A stretch of DNA of 64,000 bases from the NCBI GenBank assembly GCA_002632325.1, contig NSJK01000009.1:88541-152540 (forward strand), read 5' to 3'. Numbering within the stretch: the first letter of the stretch is position 1; each line of letters starts with the position of its first letter. The stretch is from Lysobacterales bacterium. GTDB lineage: Bacteria; Pseudomonadota; Gammaproteobacteria; Xanthomonadales; Rhodanobacteraceae. Under the pieces are notes generated by a model. That model did not search any database and was not told where the DNA came from. It was given only the letters and a program-made list of their open reading frames with translations. Below are positions 39,575-48,388 of this stretch, in pieces. The position numbers and the translations under genes are program-made.

Positions 39575-39718
39575 AATTGAAACACGAAGGGCGCGAAGGA
39601 AGACAAGAGCAGAGGATTCAAGCGCGAAGGGCGCGGCAGAGGTGGACAAAGGTCCGAAGCTCTCGGGATTGCTCTTGACCTTTGCTTCCTTCATCTTCGT
39701 GTCCTTCGTGTTGCAATT
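39575..39718. repeat. Imperfect inverted-repeat element with cacgaagg motifs between dnaB and alr
   Basis: The left arm (39575-39610: aattgaaacacgaaggg... to acaagagc) and the right arm (39671-39718, the reverse complement with two short insertions) can fold back on each other over about 35-45 bp. The spacer holds a second GCGAAGGGCGCG stretch. The tandem CACGAAGGA unit translates on one strand to NTKDTK, a pattern common in intergenic repeats of many proteobacteria. It occupies nearly the whole 197-bp gap. Confidence 0.65.
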
Positions 39719-39756
39719 GCTTTCGCTTCTCCAGAGCCACGCAAAATCAGTCAGCC

Positions 39757-40842
39757 ATGCGAGCCACCTGCGCCACGATCCATCTCGATGCACTGCGCAG
39801 CAACCTCGCGCAGCTGCGCGGGCATGCGCCCGGCGCACGCGTGATGGCGGTGGTGAAGGCCGATGGCTACGGGCATGGGCTCGAGCGCGTCGCACGAGCG
39901 CTTGCTGCTGCCGATGCCTTCGGCGTCGCCTCGATTGCCGATGGCCTGCGGCTGCGCGCGGCGGGCACGCACCAACGCATTGTCGTGTTGTCCGGCCCCG
40001 ACGAACCCGGCGACCTCGCCGAGCTGCGCCGCTTGCGGCTGGATGCAGTGATCCACCACGAGGCGCAACTCGACTTGCTCGCAGCCGACACCGATCCACG
40101 GCCCTTGCGCGTGTGGCTCAAACTCGACAGCGGCATGCATCGACTGGGATTTCCCGCCGCGCGTGCACGCGAAGTGCATGCACGCTTGCGAGCGTTGCCC
40201 GGTGTGGATCCCGACATCGTGCTGATGACGCACTTCGCCAATTCCGACGTGTTCGACGATGCGATGACCGCGCGCCAGATCGAGTGCTTCCGTGCGGCGA
40301 CCGCAGGTTTGGGCGGCGCGACCTCGCTGGCCAATTCGGCGGCGATCCTGGGCTGGCCTGCCGCGCATGGCGACTGGCTGCGCGCGGGTGGTGCGCTGTA
40401 TGGCATGAGCGTGGTCGAAGGCCGCAACGGCGTCGACTTCGGTTTGCATCCGGCGATGACACTCACCACCCGTCTGGTCGCGATCAACCGCGTGCACAAA
40501 GGCGAAAGCATAGGTTATGCAGCAAGCTGGCAGGCGCCGCAGGACATGGACATCGGCGTGGCCGCGATCGGCTACGGCGATGGCTATCCACGCAGCGCGC
40601 GTGCAGGCACGCCGGTGCTGCTCGGTGGTCGGCGCGCGCAATTGGTCGGACGTGTATCGATGGATCTGATCACGATCGACCTGCGCGACCATGCCGACGC
40701 GCGTGTCGGCGATCCGGTGGTCTTGTGGGGGCAGGGGCTCGCGGTCGAGGAAGTCGCTGCCCATGCGGGCACGATCGCCTACGAGCTCACTTGCGGCGTG
40801 ACGCGGCGCGTGCTGTTTGCCGAGGACGATCGCGCGGCGTGA
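39757..40842 (+). CDS. alr: Alanine racemase
   Basis: PLP enzyme making D-alanine for peptidoglycan. The 361-aa protein has the PLP lysine K34 in AVVKADGYGHG, the TIM-barrel strands (WLKLDSGMHRLGF, MTHFANSD, SLANSAAIL), RAGGALYGMS, and the C-terminal domain with GESIGYAASW (catalytic Tyr), GYGDGYPRSA and GRVSMDLITIDL. An ATG at 39682 would read through the inverted repeat and is rejected. The dnaB-alr order is common in gammaproteobacteria. A VanX-like dipeptidase elsewhere in the window also concerns D-Ala. Confidence 0.95.
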   Translation: MRATCATIHLDALRSNLAQLRGHAPGARVMAVVKADGYGHGLERVARALAAADAFGVASIADGLRLRAAGTHQRIVVLSGPDEPGDLAELRRLRLDAVIHHEAQLDLLAADTDPRPLRVWLKLDSGMHRLGFPAARAREVHARLRALPGVDPDIVLMTHFANSDVFDDAMTARQIECFRAATAGLGGATSLANSAAILGWPAAHGDWLRAGGALYGMSVVEGRNGVDFGLHPAMTLTTRLVAINRVHKGESIGYAASWQAPQDMDIGVAAIGYGDGYPRSARAGTPVLLGGRRAQLVGRVSMDLITIDLRDHADARVGDPVVLWGQGLAVEEVAAHAGTIAYELTCGVTRRVLFAEDDRAA

Positions 40843-40864
40843 GCGTGCGCCGCGACACGCGGGA

Positions 40865-41575
40865 TCAGAGGAATTCGACGCGGCCGCTGGCGAGATCGTA
40901 GACGCCGCCGGCGATGGCGAGCGTGCCGTCCTTGACCCGCTGCGCAAGGATAGGCTGCGACTGCTGCAGGCGCTGCATGTTGTGGCGCACGTTGGCGACG
41001 ATCGCGCGCTCGTTGTCATCCTCGCCCGAATGTTCGAGCACGGGCGCGATGCCCGGCTTCATCGCTTCGACGAGGCCTTCGATGTGTCCCGGCAGCGGCT
41101 TGCCGTCACGCAGCGACTTCAGAGTCGCCGTGACCGCGCCGCAATGCTTGTGGCCGAGTACGAGGATCAGGCGTGTGCCCAGCACCTGCGCGCCGTATTC
41201 GAGACTGCCAAGGCCTGCGTCGGTAACGAAATTTCCGGCCACACGCACCACGAACAGCTCGCCCGGCGCCTGATCGAACAGCAGTTCCGGCGCGACCCGC
41301 GAGTCGGCGCAGCTGAGGATTGCCGCATGCGGCGCTTGGCCCAGATTGCGCGACGCGCGACCGGCCGAGAAGTCGCGGTGACGGGGCTTGTTGGCGACGT
41401 AGCGTGCATTGCCGGCCTTGAGCAGGGCCAGCGACTGCGCGGGCGTGTCCGCCGAGTGAGTGGGTGCGAGTTGCGCCAACGCGCCGCGTGGAAGCAGGGT
41501 CGAAGCCAGAGCGCCCAGACCGAGACCGAGCAGGTGGCGGCGGCTGAGGCCGGAGTCGGCAGCGGAATCGGACAT
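40865..41575 (-). CDS. Tat-exported beta-class carbonic anhydrase
   Basis: Zinc enzyme hydrating CO2. The 236-aa protein begins with a twin-arginine signal (SGLSRRHLLGLGLGALAS). The beta-CA motifs are C89-A-D-S-R93 and H142-K-H-C145, giving the Cys-His-Cys zinc site and the Asp-Arg dyad; the domain opens with a LKAGNARYV block. Export makes it a periplasmic beta-CA. The ATG at 41575 is chosen because it starts just before the Tat signal. Convergent with alr. Confidence 0.94.
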   Translation of the reverse strand: MSDSAADSGLSRRHLLGLGLGALASTLLPRGALAQLAPTHSADTPAQSLALLKAGNARYVANKPRHRDFSAGRASRNLGQAPHAAILSCADSRVAPELLFDQAPGELFVVRVAGNFVTDAGLGSLEYGAQVLGTRLILVLGHKHCGAVTATLKSLRDGKPLPGHIEGLVEAMKPGIAPVLEHSGEDDNERAIVANVRHNMQRLQQSQPILAQRVKDGTLAIAGGVYDLASGRVEFL

Positions 41576-41706
41576 GCGCGTGACCCTGTTCCTGGTGGTG
41601 TCGTGCGTGGCGAGTGTCGGCGATGCGCAATGCCAACTCAAGCCGGATCGAGTCTTGGCGTGTGAGACGCGGTGACGGCATCATGCGCCGAGTCGAGGAG
41701 AGATTG

Positions 41707-43083
41707 ATGGCCAAGGCCAAGACCGCCCATGTGTGCGCCGAGTGCGGCGCCGAACATGCCAAGTGGCAGGGACAGTGCGTCGATTGCGGGGCGTGGAACA
41801 CGCTGGCCGAAATCGTCGTGCAGCCGGCGAGCAAGGGCATCGGCGCAGCTCGCAGCGGTTATGCGGGCGCCGGCGGAGGCGCGCGCGTGACGCGGCTGGC
41901 GAGCGTCGCGGGCGAAGCCGAGCGGCGCAGCTCGACCGCGATCGGCGAGCTCGATCGCGTGCTCGGCGGCGGTCTCGTGGCCGGCTCGGTGGTGCTGATC
42001 GGCGGCGATCCTGGCATCGGCAAGTCGACCCTGCTGCTGCAGATGCTCGGCGCGAGCGCGACGTCCCTCAAGGGTCTCTACGTGACCGGCGAGGAATCGC
42101 TTGCGCAGGTGGCCTCACGTGGGCAGCGTCTGGGCATTGCGCTCGATGGGCTCGAAGCGCTTGCCGAAACATCGATCGAGCGCATCCTCGCCGAAACGAC
42201 GCAGGCCAAGCCCGAGGTCTTGATCGTCGATTCGATCCAGACGATCTGGACCGAGCAGCTCACCGCCGCACCTGGCTCGGTCTCGCAAGTGCGCGAAGCG
42301 GCCGCGCGCCTCGTGCGCTTTGCCAAGGAGTCGGGCACGAGCGTGTTTCTCGTCGGTCACGTCACCAAGGAAGGCGGCATCGCCGGACCACGCGTGCTCG
42401 AACACATGGTCGATGCGGTGTTGTATTTCGAGGGCGAATCCGGTTCGCGTTTCCGTGTGCTGCGCGCGTTCAAGAATCGCTTCGGCGCGGTCAACGAGCT
42501 GGGCGTGTTCGCGATGGGCGACAAGGGCCTGCGCGAAGTCCCCAACCCTTCGGCAATCTTCCTGTCCGCGCATGCGCAGCCGACCGCGGGCAGCGCGGTG
42601 ATGGTGACGCGCGAGGGCACGCGCCCGCTCTTGGTCGAGGTGCAGGCGCTGGTCGATCAGAGCTCACTCGGCAATCCACGCCGCGTTGCACTCGGTCTCG
42701 AGCAGAACCGTCTGGCGATGTTGCTCGCGGTGCTGCACCGTCATGGCGGCGCGGCGGTTTACGATCAGGACGTGTTCGTGAACGTGGTCGGCGGCATCCG
42801 CGTGCAGGAGACGGCAGCGGATTTGCCGGTGCTGCTCGCGGTGCTGTCGAGCTTTCGCGACAAGCCCTTGCCCGACAAGACCGTCGCCTTCGGCGAGGTC
42901 GGGCTGTCGGGCGAGATCCGGCCGGTGCCCAACGGCGAGGAACGACTCAAGGAAGCGGCCACGCATGGCTTTCGCCGCGCGATCGTGCCCAAGGCCAATG
43001 CGCCGAAGAAGACGCACATCGGCGAGCTCGAAATCATCGGGGTCGAACGTCTCGCGCAGGCACTGCAGCTCGCGCGCGAATAG
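41707..43083 (+). CDS. radA: DNA repair protein RadA
   Basis: RecA-related branch-migration helicase for recombination intermediates. The 458-aa protein has the N-terminal zinc finger C10-x2-C13...C24-x2-C27, the Walker A GGDPGIGKSTLLLQM near residue 99, the RadA-specific KNRFG (FKNRFGAVNELGVF) and the Lon-like C-terminal domain (VNVVGGIRVQETAADLPVLLAV, GEVGLSGEIRPV). GAGGAG six bases before the ATG fixes the start. Divergent from the carbonic anhydrase gene. Confidence 0.96.
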   Translation: MAKAKTAHVCAECGAEHAKWQGQCVDCGAWNTLAEIVVQPASKGIGAARSGYAGAGGGARVTRLASVAGEAERRSSTAIGELDRVLGGGLVAGSVVLIGGDPGIGKSTLLLQMLGASATSLKGLYVTGEESLAQVASRGQRLGIALDGLEALAETSIERILAETTQAKPEVLIVDSIQTIWTEQLTAAPGSVSQVREAAARLVRFAKESGTSVFLVGHVTKEGGIAGPRVLEHMVDAVLYFEGESGSRFRVLRAFKNRFGAVNELGVFAMGDKGLREVPNPSAIFLSAHAQPTAGSAVMVTREGTRPLLVEVQALVDQSSLGNPRRVALGLEQNRLAMLLAVLHRHGGAAVYDQDVFVNVVGGIRVQETAADLPVLLAVLSSFRDKPLPDKTVAFGEVGLSGEIRPVPNGEERLKEAATHGFRRAIVPKANAPKKTHIGELEIIGVERLAQALQLARE

Positions 43084-43168
43084 GCGCGGCACAGGGAGCG
43101 GGTGGGGAGAACATCTTAGCCCCGTCGGCGCCTTTGCGACAGTCTGTGCGCGGCCGCCGTTTCACCCC

Positions 43169-43174
43169 TAAGAT
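43169..43174 (+). promoter_or_regulatory. -10-like element immediately upstream of the DUF1249 gene
   Basis: TAAGAT ends six bases before the ATG at 43181, so transcription would be expected to start at or next to the A of the start codon. There is no ribosome-binding site between. Confidence 0.4.
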
Positions 43175-43180
43175 CGCCCC

Positions 43181-43660
43181 ATGTCCTCCGTCCTCGCCCA
43201 TCGCCCGAACGTGTTGCCGAGCCGCTTTGCCTGGCTCATGGGCCTGTATGCGGAGAACTTCCATCGCCTCGCGCGCCTGTTCGCGCCGCTCGATCTGGCG
43301 CTGGGCAGCTATCGCTCGGGTCTCGACGATGGCCTCGATGTGCGACTGGACGTGCTCGAGCGCCAGCGCTACACGCTCGACCTGCGCCTGAGCTATGAAT
43401 TCGTCGACGCCACTACCGGCGAGCCCACGCCCTCGGCGCAGTTGCGCGTGTATCTGGATGCGCACATGGCCGAAGTGCTCGACCTGTGCGCCGATCGCCG
43501 GCTGGTGCGTGCGATCGGACCGCTGCATCCCGCGCGCGATCTGTTCGAGCGGCGTTTGCGCATGAGCTCGTTCCTCAACCGCTGGCTCGAATATCTTGCC
43601 GAGCAGGGTCATTCGATCGGTACGCTCGAAGTCTTGCGCGCCGAGCCTTGCGCTGGTTGA
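43181..43660 (+). CDS. DUF1249 family protein (YqiB-like)
   Basis: A 159-aa cytoplasmic protein. The pattern LPSRFAWLMGLYAENFHRLARLF at the N-terminus, RYTLDLRLSYEF and LRVYLDAHMAEVL in the middle, and ERRLRMSSFLNRWLEYLAEQGHS at the end are the DUF1249/YqiB signature. In enterobacteria yqiB sits in the nudF-cpdA region; that context is absent here. Function unknown. The promoter spacing suggests a leaderless mRNA. Confidence 0.9.
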   Translation: MSSVLAHRPNVLPSRFAWLMGLYAENFHRLARLFAPLDLALGSYRSGLDDGLDVRLDVLERQRYTLDLRLSYEFVDATTGEPTPSAQLRVYLDAHMAEVLDLCADRRLVRAIGPLHPARDLFERRLRMSSFLNRWLEYLAEQGHSIGTLEVLRAEPCAG

Positions 43661-43976
43661 CCGATCATCCCGATCAACCCGATCGCGCCAGTCACGGTTC
43701 GCAATCGAACCGGTGACCGGCGCCGGATTGGGCCGCAACGGCATCGCCGTCCCCGACGTGCTTCACAGCAGGTCCACGCGCGTCCGCCGCGGGATGCCAT
43801 CCTCGCCGGATCGACATTGGATTTGGGTTAGCCAATTGCTGGATCGGCGTGAACACGCAAAGAATCTCTTGGCGCGCGCGCTGCCTGTTCATCGGCGAGC
43901 AAGCCTGCGCGTCCTGCGTTACTGTTGGCGGCCGGGAGATCCGCATGCTGCGGATTTCCCGTGTGGACCGGAGAAC
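43661..43976. other. 316-bp gap with a leader hairpin and short GATC repeats
   Basis: No gene recognised. It holds three tandem GATCA-type units just after 43661 and a perfect 7-bp hairpin (atccgca 43939-43945 / tgcggat 43949-43955, 3-nt loop) 21 nt before the nucleotidase start, where it could affect translation. Confidence 0.4.
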
Positions 43977-44894
43977 ATGTCGGTGGTGAACGAGGCAAGG
44001 GCACAGCAGGGCGATCGCGGGCCGCTGGTGGTGGCGATTTCCTCGCGCGCGCTGTTCGATCTGGGCGAGAGCCACGAGCTGTTCGAGCGCGAGGGGGTCG
44101 CTGCCTTCGCGAGCTACCAGATCGAGCGCGAGGACGAATTGCTCGGGCCGGGCATCGCCTTTCCGCTGGTGCGCAAGCTGCTCGCGCTTAACGCGGGCAG
44201 CGGCGCGACGCCGCGCGTGGAAGTGATCCTGCTGTCACGCAATTCGGCCGATACGGGCCTGCGCATCTTCAATTCGATCGAGCATTATCGGCTCGACATC
44301 GCCCGCGCGGTATTCACGCGCGGCGCACCGACCTCGCCCTACGTGCACGCCTTCGGTGCCGATCTGTTCCTGTCGGCCAATCCCGACAGCGTGGCGCAGG
44401 CGCTGCGTGCGGGCATTGCCGCGGCGACGATCCTGCCGTCGAAGGCACCGCAACGGGCCAGCGAGCAATTGCGCATCGCCTTCGATGGCGATGCGGTGCT
44501 GTTCGGCGACGAGTCCGAGCGCGTGTCCGAGGAGGGCGGCATCGATGCCTTCCATCGGCACGAAAGCGAGCGCGCCCACGAGCCGCTCTCGGGTGGGCCG
44601 TTCCGCGGCTTTCTCGACGCGCTGCATCGCCTGCAGGCGGCATTCCCGAGTGAGGATGCGCCGATCCGCACCGCGCTGGTGACCGCGCGCTCGGCACCCG
44701 CGCACAAGCGCGTGATCCTCACCCTGCGCGAGTGGGGCGTGCGCATCGACGAGGCACTGTTTCTTGGCGGGCGTCCCAAAGGCCCGTTCCTCGAGGCCTT
44801 CGGCGCCGACATCTTCTTCGATGACTCGGCGGTCAATGTCGAATCCGCGCGCCAGCATGTCGCCACCGGGCACGTGCCGCGCCGGCCGGGCTGA
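43977..44894 (+). CDS. Cytosolic 5'-nucleotidase (PF06189 family)
   Basis: A 305-aa protein. The sequence PLVVAISSRALFDLGESHELFEREGV opens the family, with PLVRKLLALN, VEVILLSRNSADTGLRIFNSIEHY, the FTRGAPTSPYVHAFGADLFLSAN block and RTALVTARSAPAHKRVI...FLGGRPKGPFLEAFGADIFFDDS near the end. These are characteristic of the bacterial 5-nucleotidase family related to eukaryotic cytosolic 5'-nucleotidase I (HAD-like). GGAG lies close to the ATG at 43977. Substrate nucleotide not determinable. Convergent with the next gene. Confidence 0.9.
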   Translation: MSVVNEARAQQGDRGPLVVAISSRALFDLGESHELFEREGVAAFASYQIEREDELLGPGIAFPLVRKLLALNAGSGATPRVEVILLSRNSADTGLRIFNSIEHYRLDIARAVFTRGAPTSPYVHAFGADLFLSANPDSVAQALRAGIAAATILPSKAPQRASEQLRIAFDGDAVLFGDESERVSEEGGIDAFHRHESERAHEPLSGGPFRGFLDALHRLQAAFPSEDAPIRTALVTARSAPAHKRVILTLREWGVRIDEALFLGGRPKGPFLEAFGADIFFDDSAVNVESARQHVATGHVPRRPG

Positions 44895-44913
44895 TCGCGC
44901 GATCCGGGTTGGC

Positions 44914-45438
44914 TCAGAACGGGCCGAGTGCGTGCACCTTGGCGACCAGGGCGCGACGGATGTTCTCGTGCAGGGGCTTGTGCCAGTTCACGATCAGGTG
45001 TTCGTGGCCGGCATCGATGAAGCCGGCAGCGAGGGCGACCTCGCGCGCGCGCCGATCGCCGCAATGGCCAAAGAACGCATCGCAGCAGTGGGCATAGCGC
45101 GCGAAGGCGTACTTGAGCACGAGAAACCAGACACCGCCGGCCGCTTCGATTGCGGCTCGGTGCGCCGGATCCATCGCGCGGATCGTCTCGCCATTGCTGC
45201 ACGAACCACCCGACAGGTATACGTCGCCGAACGGCCGCATGTGCGAGTAGCCGGCCAGACGAAAGCCCTGACCCGGCTCGCCGTAGAGCGCGACGAGGTG
45301 GCGACCGAAGGGCGGCGGTGGCGCTGCGAACTTGCGGCGGAACAGATCGCCGGCGATGAACTGCGCATCATCGATTTCGGTGATGGTGAAGAACGGCCGC
45401 AGTGATTCTGGAAGGGTGTGCAGGGCGTCGTGTTCCAT
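44914..45438 (-). CDS. Conserved hypothetical protein
   Basis: A 174-aa protein not assigned with confidence. The N-terminal half has AGDLFRRKF and a beta-strand-rich HLVALYGEPGQGFRLAGYSHMRPFGDVYLSGG; the C-terminal half has the cysteine-histidine patch YAHCCDAFFGHCGDRRAREVALAAGF and a WHKPL segment before the end. The alternating strands with a late A-x-x-x-GF helix could be a GNAT-like fold, but the acetyl-CoA loop is not evident. No signal peptide. The start MEHDALHTLPESL at 45438 is favoured over a codon nine residues upstream. Likely co-transcribed with the deacetylase gene 48 bp upstream. Confidence 0.65.
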   Translation of the reverse strand: MEHDALHTLPESLRPFFTITEIDDAQFIAGDLFRRKFAAPPPPFGRHLVALYGEPGQGFRLAGYSHMRPFGDVYLSGGSCSNGETIRAMDPAHRAAIEAAGGVWFLVLKYAFARYAHCCDAFFGHCGDRRAREVALAAGFIDAGHEHLIVNWHKPLHENIRRALVAKVHALGPF

Positions 45439-45486
45439 GGCGGTTCCGGAGCAGCGGGCTTTCAATGTAGCGTGAGCTTGCAGGCT

Positions 45487-46314
45487 TCACCATCGATCAG
45501 CGCTCTCGGCGAGCAGGCGCTCAAGTTCTGCGTCGGAACCCCAGTGCTGGCCGCAGACGAAGCGCGGCAGGTTCCAGCGCAGGCTGCCCGTTTCAATCGG
45601 TGCGGGTTCGGTGCCGAAGGCGGCGCGCACGCGGTGCTGTGCCGCGTGGTGAGGGAAATATTCGCGAACGAGGTAGTCGTTGGCCTGCCCGTAGGGATAG
45701 GCGAACAGGCTCGCGCGATGCGGCGCGAGTCTGGCGTCGAGCCAGTCGGCGGCCTGGCGGATCTGTGCGTCGGCGTCGGCGTGGCTGTCGACCGCGCTGA
45801 AGCTTCCCTTGCGCCCTTCACGCTGCGCGGTGTGGCTGAGGGTGGGGTGGTTGTGGTCCCAACTATGGCTTTCGATCGCAATCAGTCCCTCGCGCTGCGC
45901 GGGCAGCCACCAGTCATCACCCCACCAGCCACATCCGATCAGGCAGGTGCGGTCGAGCTCGTCACGCGCTTGCGGCGAGACGATCACGAAGCTCGTCGCG
46001 TGCACGGCACGACCCGATTGCGCGGCATGCTCGCGCAATATCCCCGCGAATCCGCGCTGCGGGCCACAGCTCGGGTGGTCGAGATCGTGCCAGTCGAACC
46101 ACGAGCCATCATCGAAGCTCAACGCCACCGCACGTTCGACGCTCGCCAGCGGCGCTTCGCCGAGCAAAACAGCGACAACCTGGTGCAGCGACACGATGCG
46201 CAGGCCCAGTCGCGTGATCGTGCGCAGGTCGGTGGCGAGCGCGACATGGTCGTTGCTCGCATGGTCGTTGCCGCTGACGTTGTTGGAATGGTAGGTGAGG
46301 ACGGGAACGCGCAT
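45487..46314 (-). CDS. Polysaccharide deacetylase (NodB-homology) family protein
   Basis: A 275-aa protein of the carbohydrate esterase 4 type. It opens VPVLTYHSNN; motif 1 is SFDDG with D68-D69; motif 2 is H150-S-W-D-H154, giving the D-H-H metal site. The later FAYPYGQANDYLV matches the RxPYG-type motif, although the leading arginine is replaced. No signal peptide is visible, so a cytoplasmic or peripheral role is implied. Substrate unknown. Confidence 0.88.
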   Translation of the reverse strand: MRVPVLTYHSNNVSGNDHASNDHVALATDLRTITRLGLRIVSLHQVVAVLLGEAPLASVERAVALSFDDGSWFDWHDLDHPSCGPQRGFAGILREHAAQSGRAVHATSFVIVSPQARDELDRTCLIGCGWWGDDWWLPAQREGLIAIESHSWDHNHPTLSHTAQREGRKGSFSAVDSHADADAQIRQAADWLDARLAPHRASLFAYPYGQANDYLVREYFPHHAAQHRVRAAFGTEPAPIETGSLRWNLPRFVCGQHWGSDAELERLLAESADRW

Positions 46315-46381
46315 CGCTGCTGGCCGCTGGCAAGGGCGCAAGCATAGGCCACGGACGGCATGGCTGGGGCCTGCCCGGGCC

Positions 46382-46389
46382 GCTACAAT
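46382..46389 (+). promoter_or_regulatory. Candidate -10 for the glutaryl-CoA dehydrogenase gene (GCTACAAT)
   Basis: TACAAT (46384-46389), five of six consensus, GC-preceded, ending 32 nt before the ATG. Confidence 0.5.
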
Positions 46390-46421
46390 CGCATCTTTGA
46401 ACTCCGCCGGATTGCCTCTCC

Positions 46422-47594
46422 ATGCCCGCCACGCCGCTCAACCCGACCGATCTCTACGATGTCCGCTCCCTGCTCAGTGAAGAAGAGCGCATGGTGCAGG
46501 ACGCCGTTGCCCGCTTCACCGACGAGCGCGTGCTGCCGATCATCGGCGACTGCTTCGATCAGGGGCGCTTTCCGACCGAATTGATCCCCGAAATGGCCGA
46601 TTTGGGTCTGCTCGGTTCCTCGCTGCCGGTCGAATACGGCTGCGCCGGCATGAACGGCGTGAGCTATGGCCTCGTCTGTCAGGAACTCGAGCGCGGTGAT
46701 TCGGGCCTGCGCAGCTTTGCCTCGGTGCAGTCCTCGCTGTGCATGTACCCGATCTACGCCTACGGCAGCGAAGAGCAGCGCCAGCGCTGGCTGCCGCAAA
46801 TGGCGCAGGGCAAGGTGATCGGCTGCTTCGGCCTCACCGAGCCGCATGGTGGCTCGGATCCAGCCAACATGAAGACGCATGCGAAGAAGGATGGCGCCGA
46901 CTGGATCCTCAATGGAGCCAAGATGTGGATCACCAACGGCAATCTCGCCCATCTCGCGATCGTCTGGGCGCAGACCGACGACGGCATCCAGGGCTTCCTC
47001 GTCGAAAAGGGCATGCCCGGATTCAGTGCGCAGGAAGTACACAAGAAGATGAGCCTGCGCGCGTCGGTCACCAGTGCGTTGTTCTTCGACAACGTGCGCG
47101 TGCCCGAAGCCAATCGCTTGCCCAACGTCAAGGGACTCAAGGGCCCACTCGGTTGCCTCACGCAGGCGCGATACGGCATCACATGGGGTCCGATCGGCGC
47201 GGCGATTGCCTGCTTCACGGAAACCACCGAATACGCGAAGAATCGCATGTTGTTCAACCGTCCGATCGCAGCCACCCAGGCGGTGCAGCTCAAGCTCGCC
47301 GACATGGCGCGGCGCATCACGCTGGCGCAGTTGCTGTCGCTGCAGCTGGGTCGCCTCAAGGACGCGGGCACGATGCAGCCGACCCAGGTCTCGCTGGCCA
47401 AGTGGAACAATGTGCGCATGGCGATCGACATCGCACGTGAATGCCGCGACATCCTCGGCGGCGCCGGCATCACCACCGAACACAGCCCGATCCGTCATGC
47501 GCTCAATCTGGAATCGGTGATCACCTACGAGGGCACCGAGACGGTGCATCAGCTCGTGGTCGGGCGCGAGATCACCGGAATCAACGCGTTCTGA
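46422..47594 (+). CDS. gcdH: Glutaryl-CoA dehydrogenase (acyl-CoA dehydrogenase family)
   Basis: FAD enzyme oxidising and decarboxylating glutaryl-CoA to crotonyl-CoA in lysine/tryptophan degradation. The 390-aa protein has the GCDH-specific arginine-serine segment GLRSFASVQSSL, FGLTEPHGGSDP, GAKMWITNG, the FAD-binding CLTQARYGITWG region and the catalytic base E370 in ITYEGTETVHQL. The family branch is inferred from the YGxxCPAMN-like and R-S motifs rather than a search. A pilin-like gene follows 46 bp downstream. Confidence 0.9.
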   Translation: MPATPLNPTDLYDVRSLLSEEERMVQDAVARFTDERVLPIIGDCFDQGRFPTELIPEMADLGLLGSSLPVEYGCAGMNGVSYGLVCQELERGDSGLRSFASVQSSLCMYPIYAYGSEEQRQRWLPQMAQGKVIGCFGLTEPHGGSDPANMKTHAKKDGADWILNGAKMWITNGNLAHLAIVWAQTDDGIQGFLVEKGMPGFSAQEVHKKMSLRASVTSALFFDNVRVPEANRLPNVKGLKGPLGCLTQARYGITWGPIGAAIACFTETTEYAKNRMLFNRPIAATQAVQLKLADMARRITLAQLLSLQLGRLKDAGTMQPTQVSLAKWNNVRMAIDIARECRDILGGAGITTEHSPIRHALNLESVITYEGTETVHQLVVGREITGINAF

Positions 47595-47640
47595 TACAGG
47601 TTCTGCAGACAACAATCCGTTCAAGACCAGGGAGTCGGTG

Positions 47641-48219
47641 ATGCGCAAGGTTCTGGTTCCGCTGATCGTGGTGATACTGCTTGCCCTTCTGGGCGTGATC
47701 AGTTGGCAGTTGCTGCTGAGTCAACGCCAGCAGGCACAACTGGCGGGCGAGGTGACTGCGCTGCGCAAGGACATCACCGAGTCCACGCAGCAGAGCAAGC
47801 TCACGCACGAAGCACTGGATGAGGCCGGCAAATCGCTCGCGGCCGAAAACGATGCGGCGAGCCTTTTGATGCGCAGCGATTTCACTGCAATCGCTGCAAT
47901 GCGCACGGCGATCGCCGAGTACTACATGACGATGGTCAAGATGCCGGAAAAGCCCGCCGATGCGGGCCTGTCGCCACCCGAGCAGTACCGCGGCAAGACC
48001 TTGAAGTCGGCGACGCTCGCAGCCGACGGCAGCATCAACCTGATCTTCGATGCCAACTCCGGGGTCGATGGTGGTCTCGTGCGCCTGATCCCTGACCTGT
48101 CTCATGCCGACACGATGGGCATCCAGTGGCGTTGTCAGACGAGCGACTATCCGCAAATCGCGCGCGCGCTCGCCACTTGCGAGTATGTACCGCGGAGCGG
48201 CGTGAGCATCGCGCAGTAG
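47641..48219 (+). CDS. Membrane-anchored pilin-like protein
   Basis: A 192-aa protein with one N-terminal membrane segment (VLVPLIVVILLALLGVISWQLLL), then a coiled coil (about residues 27-70, SQRQQAQLAGEV onward). A C-terminal domain resembles the non-methylated half of type IV pilins: an AAMRTAIAEYYM helix, SATLAADGSINLIFDAN, IQWRCQTSD and a closing cysteine pair (WRC...ATCEYVP). There is no prepilin peptidase motif (G-FTLIE), so it is not a classical pilin. GGAG six bases upstream fixes the ATG at 47641. Role unknown. Confidence 0.75.
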   Translation: MRKVLVPLIVVILLALLGVISWQLLLSQRQQAQLAGEVTALRKDITESTQQSKLTHEALDEAGKSLAAENDAASLLMRSDFTAIAAMRTAIAEYYMTMVKMPEKPADAGLSPPEQYRGKTLKSATLAADGSINLIFDANSGVDGGLVRLIPDLSHADTMGIQWRCQTSDYPQIARALATCEYVPRSGVSIAQ

Positions 48220-48388
48220 GCCCCTGGACAAAGGGGACCGAGCAGATATCCCGAGACGTTCGACAGGGTGGCGCGGTCGCCTGCAGCAGTAGGCCGCACC
48301 ATTCGCGCGTCTGATGCAGTGAGAGGAATCGAAAAGTCCCAATGATTGGCGAACGCCTGGACTCGCTCACCGAGGGTTTGCTTGAGTA

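Noticed and set aside
38015..40099. Long minus-strand frame across dnaB and alr containing NTKDTK
   Set aside because: Antisense to two clear housekeeping genes; the only non-shadow part is the inverted repeat at 39575-39718.
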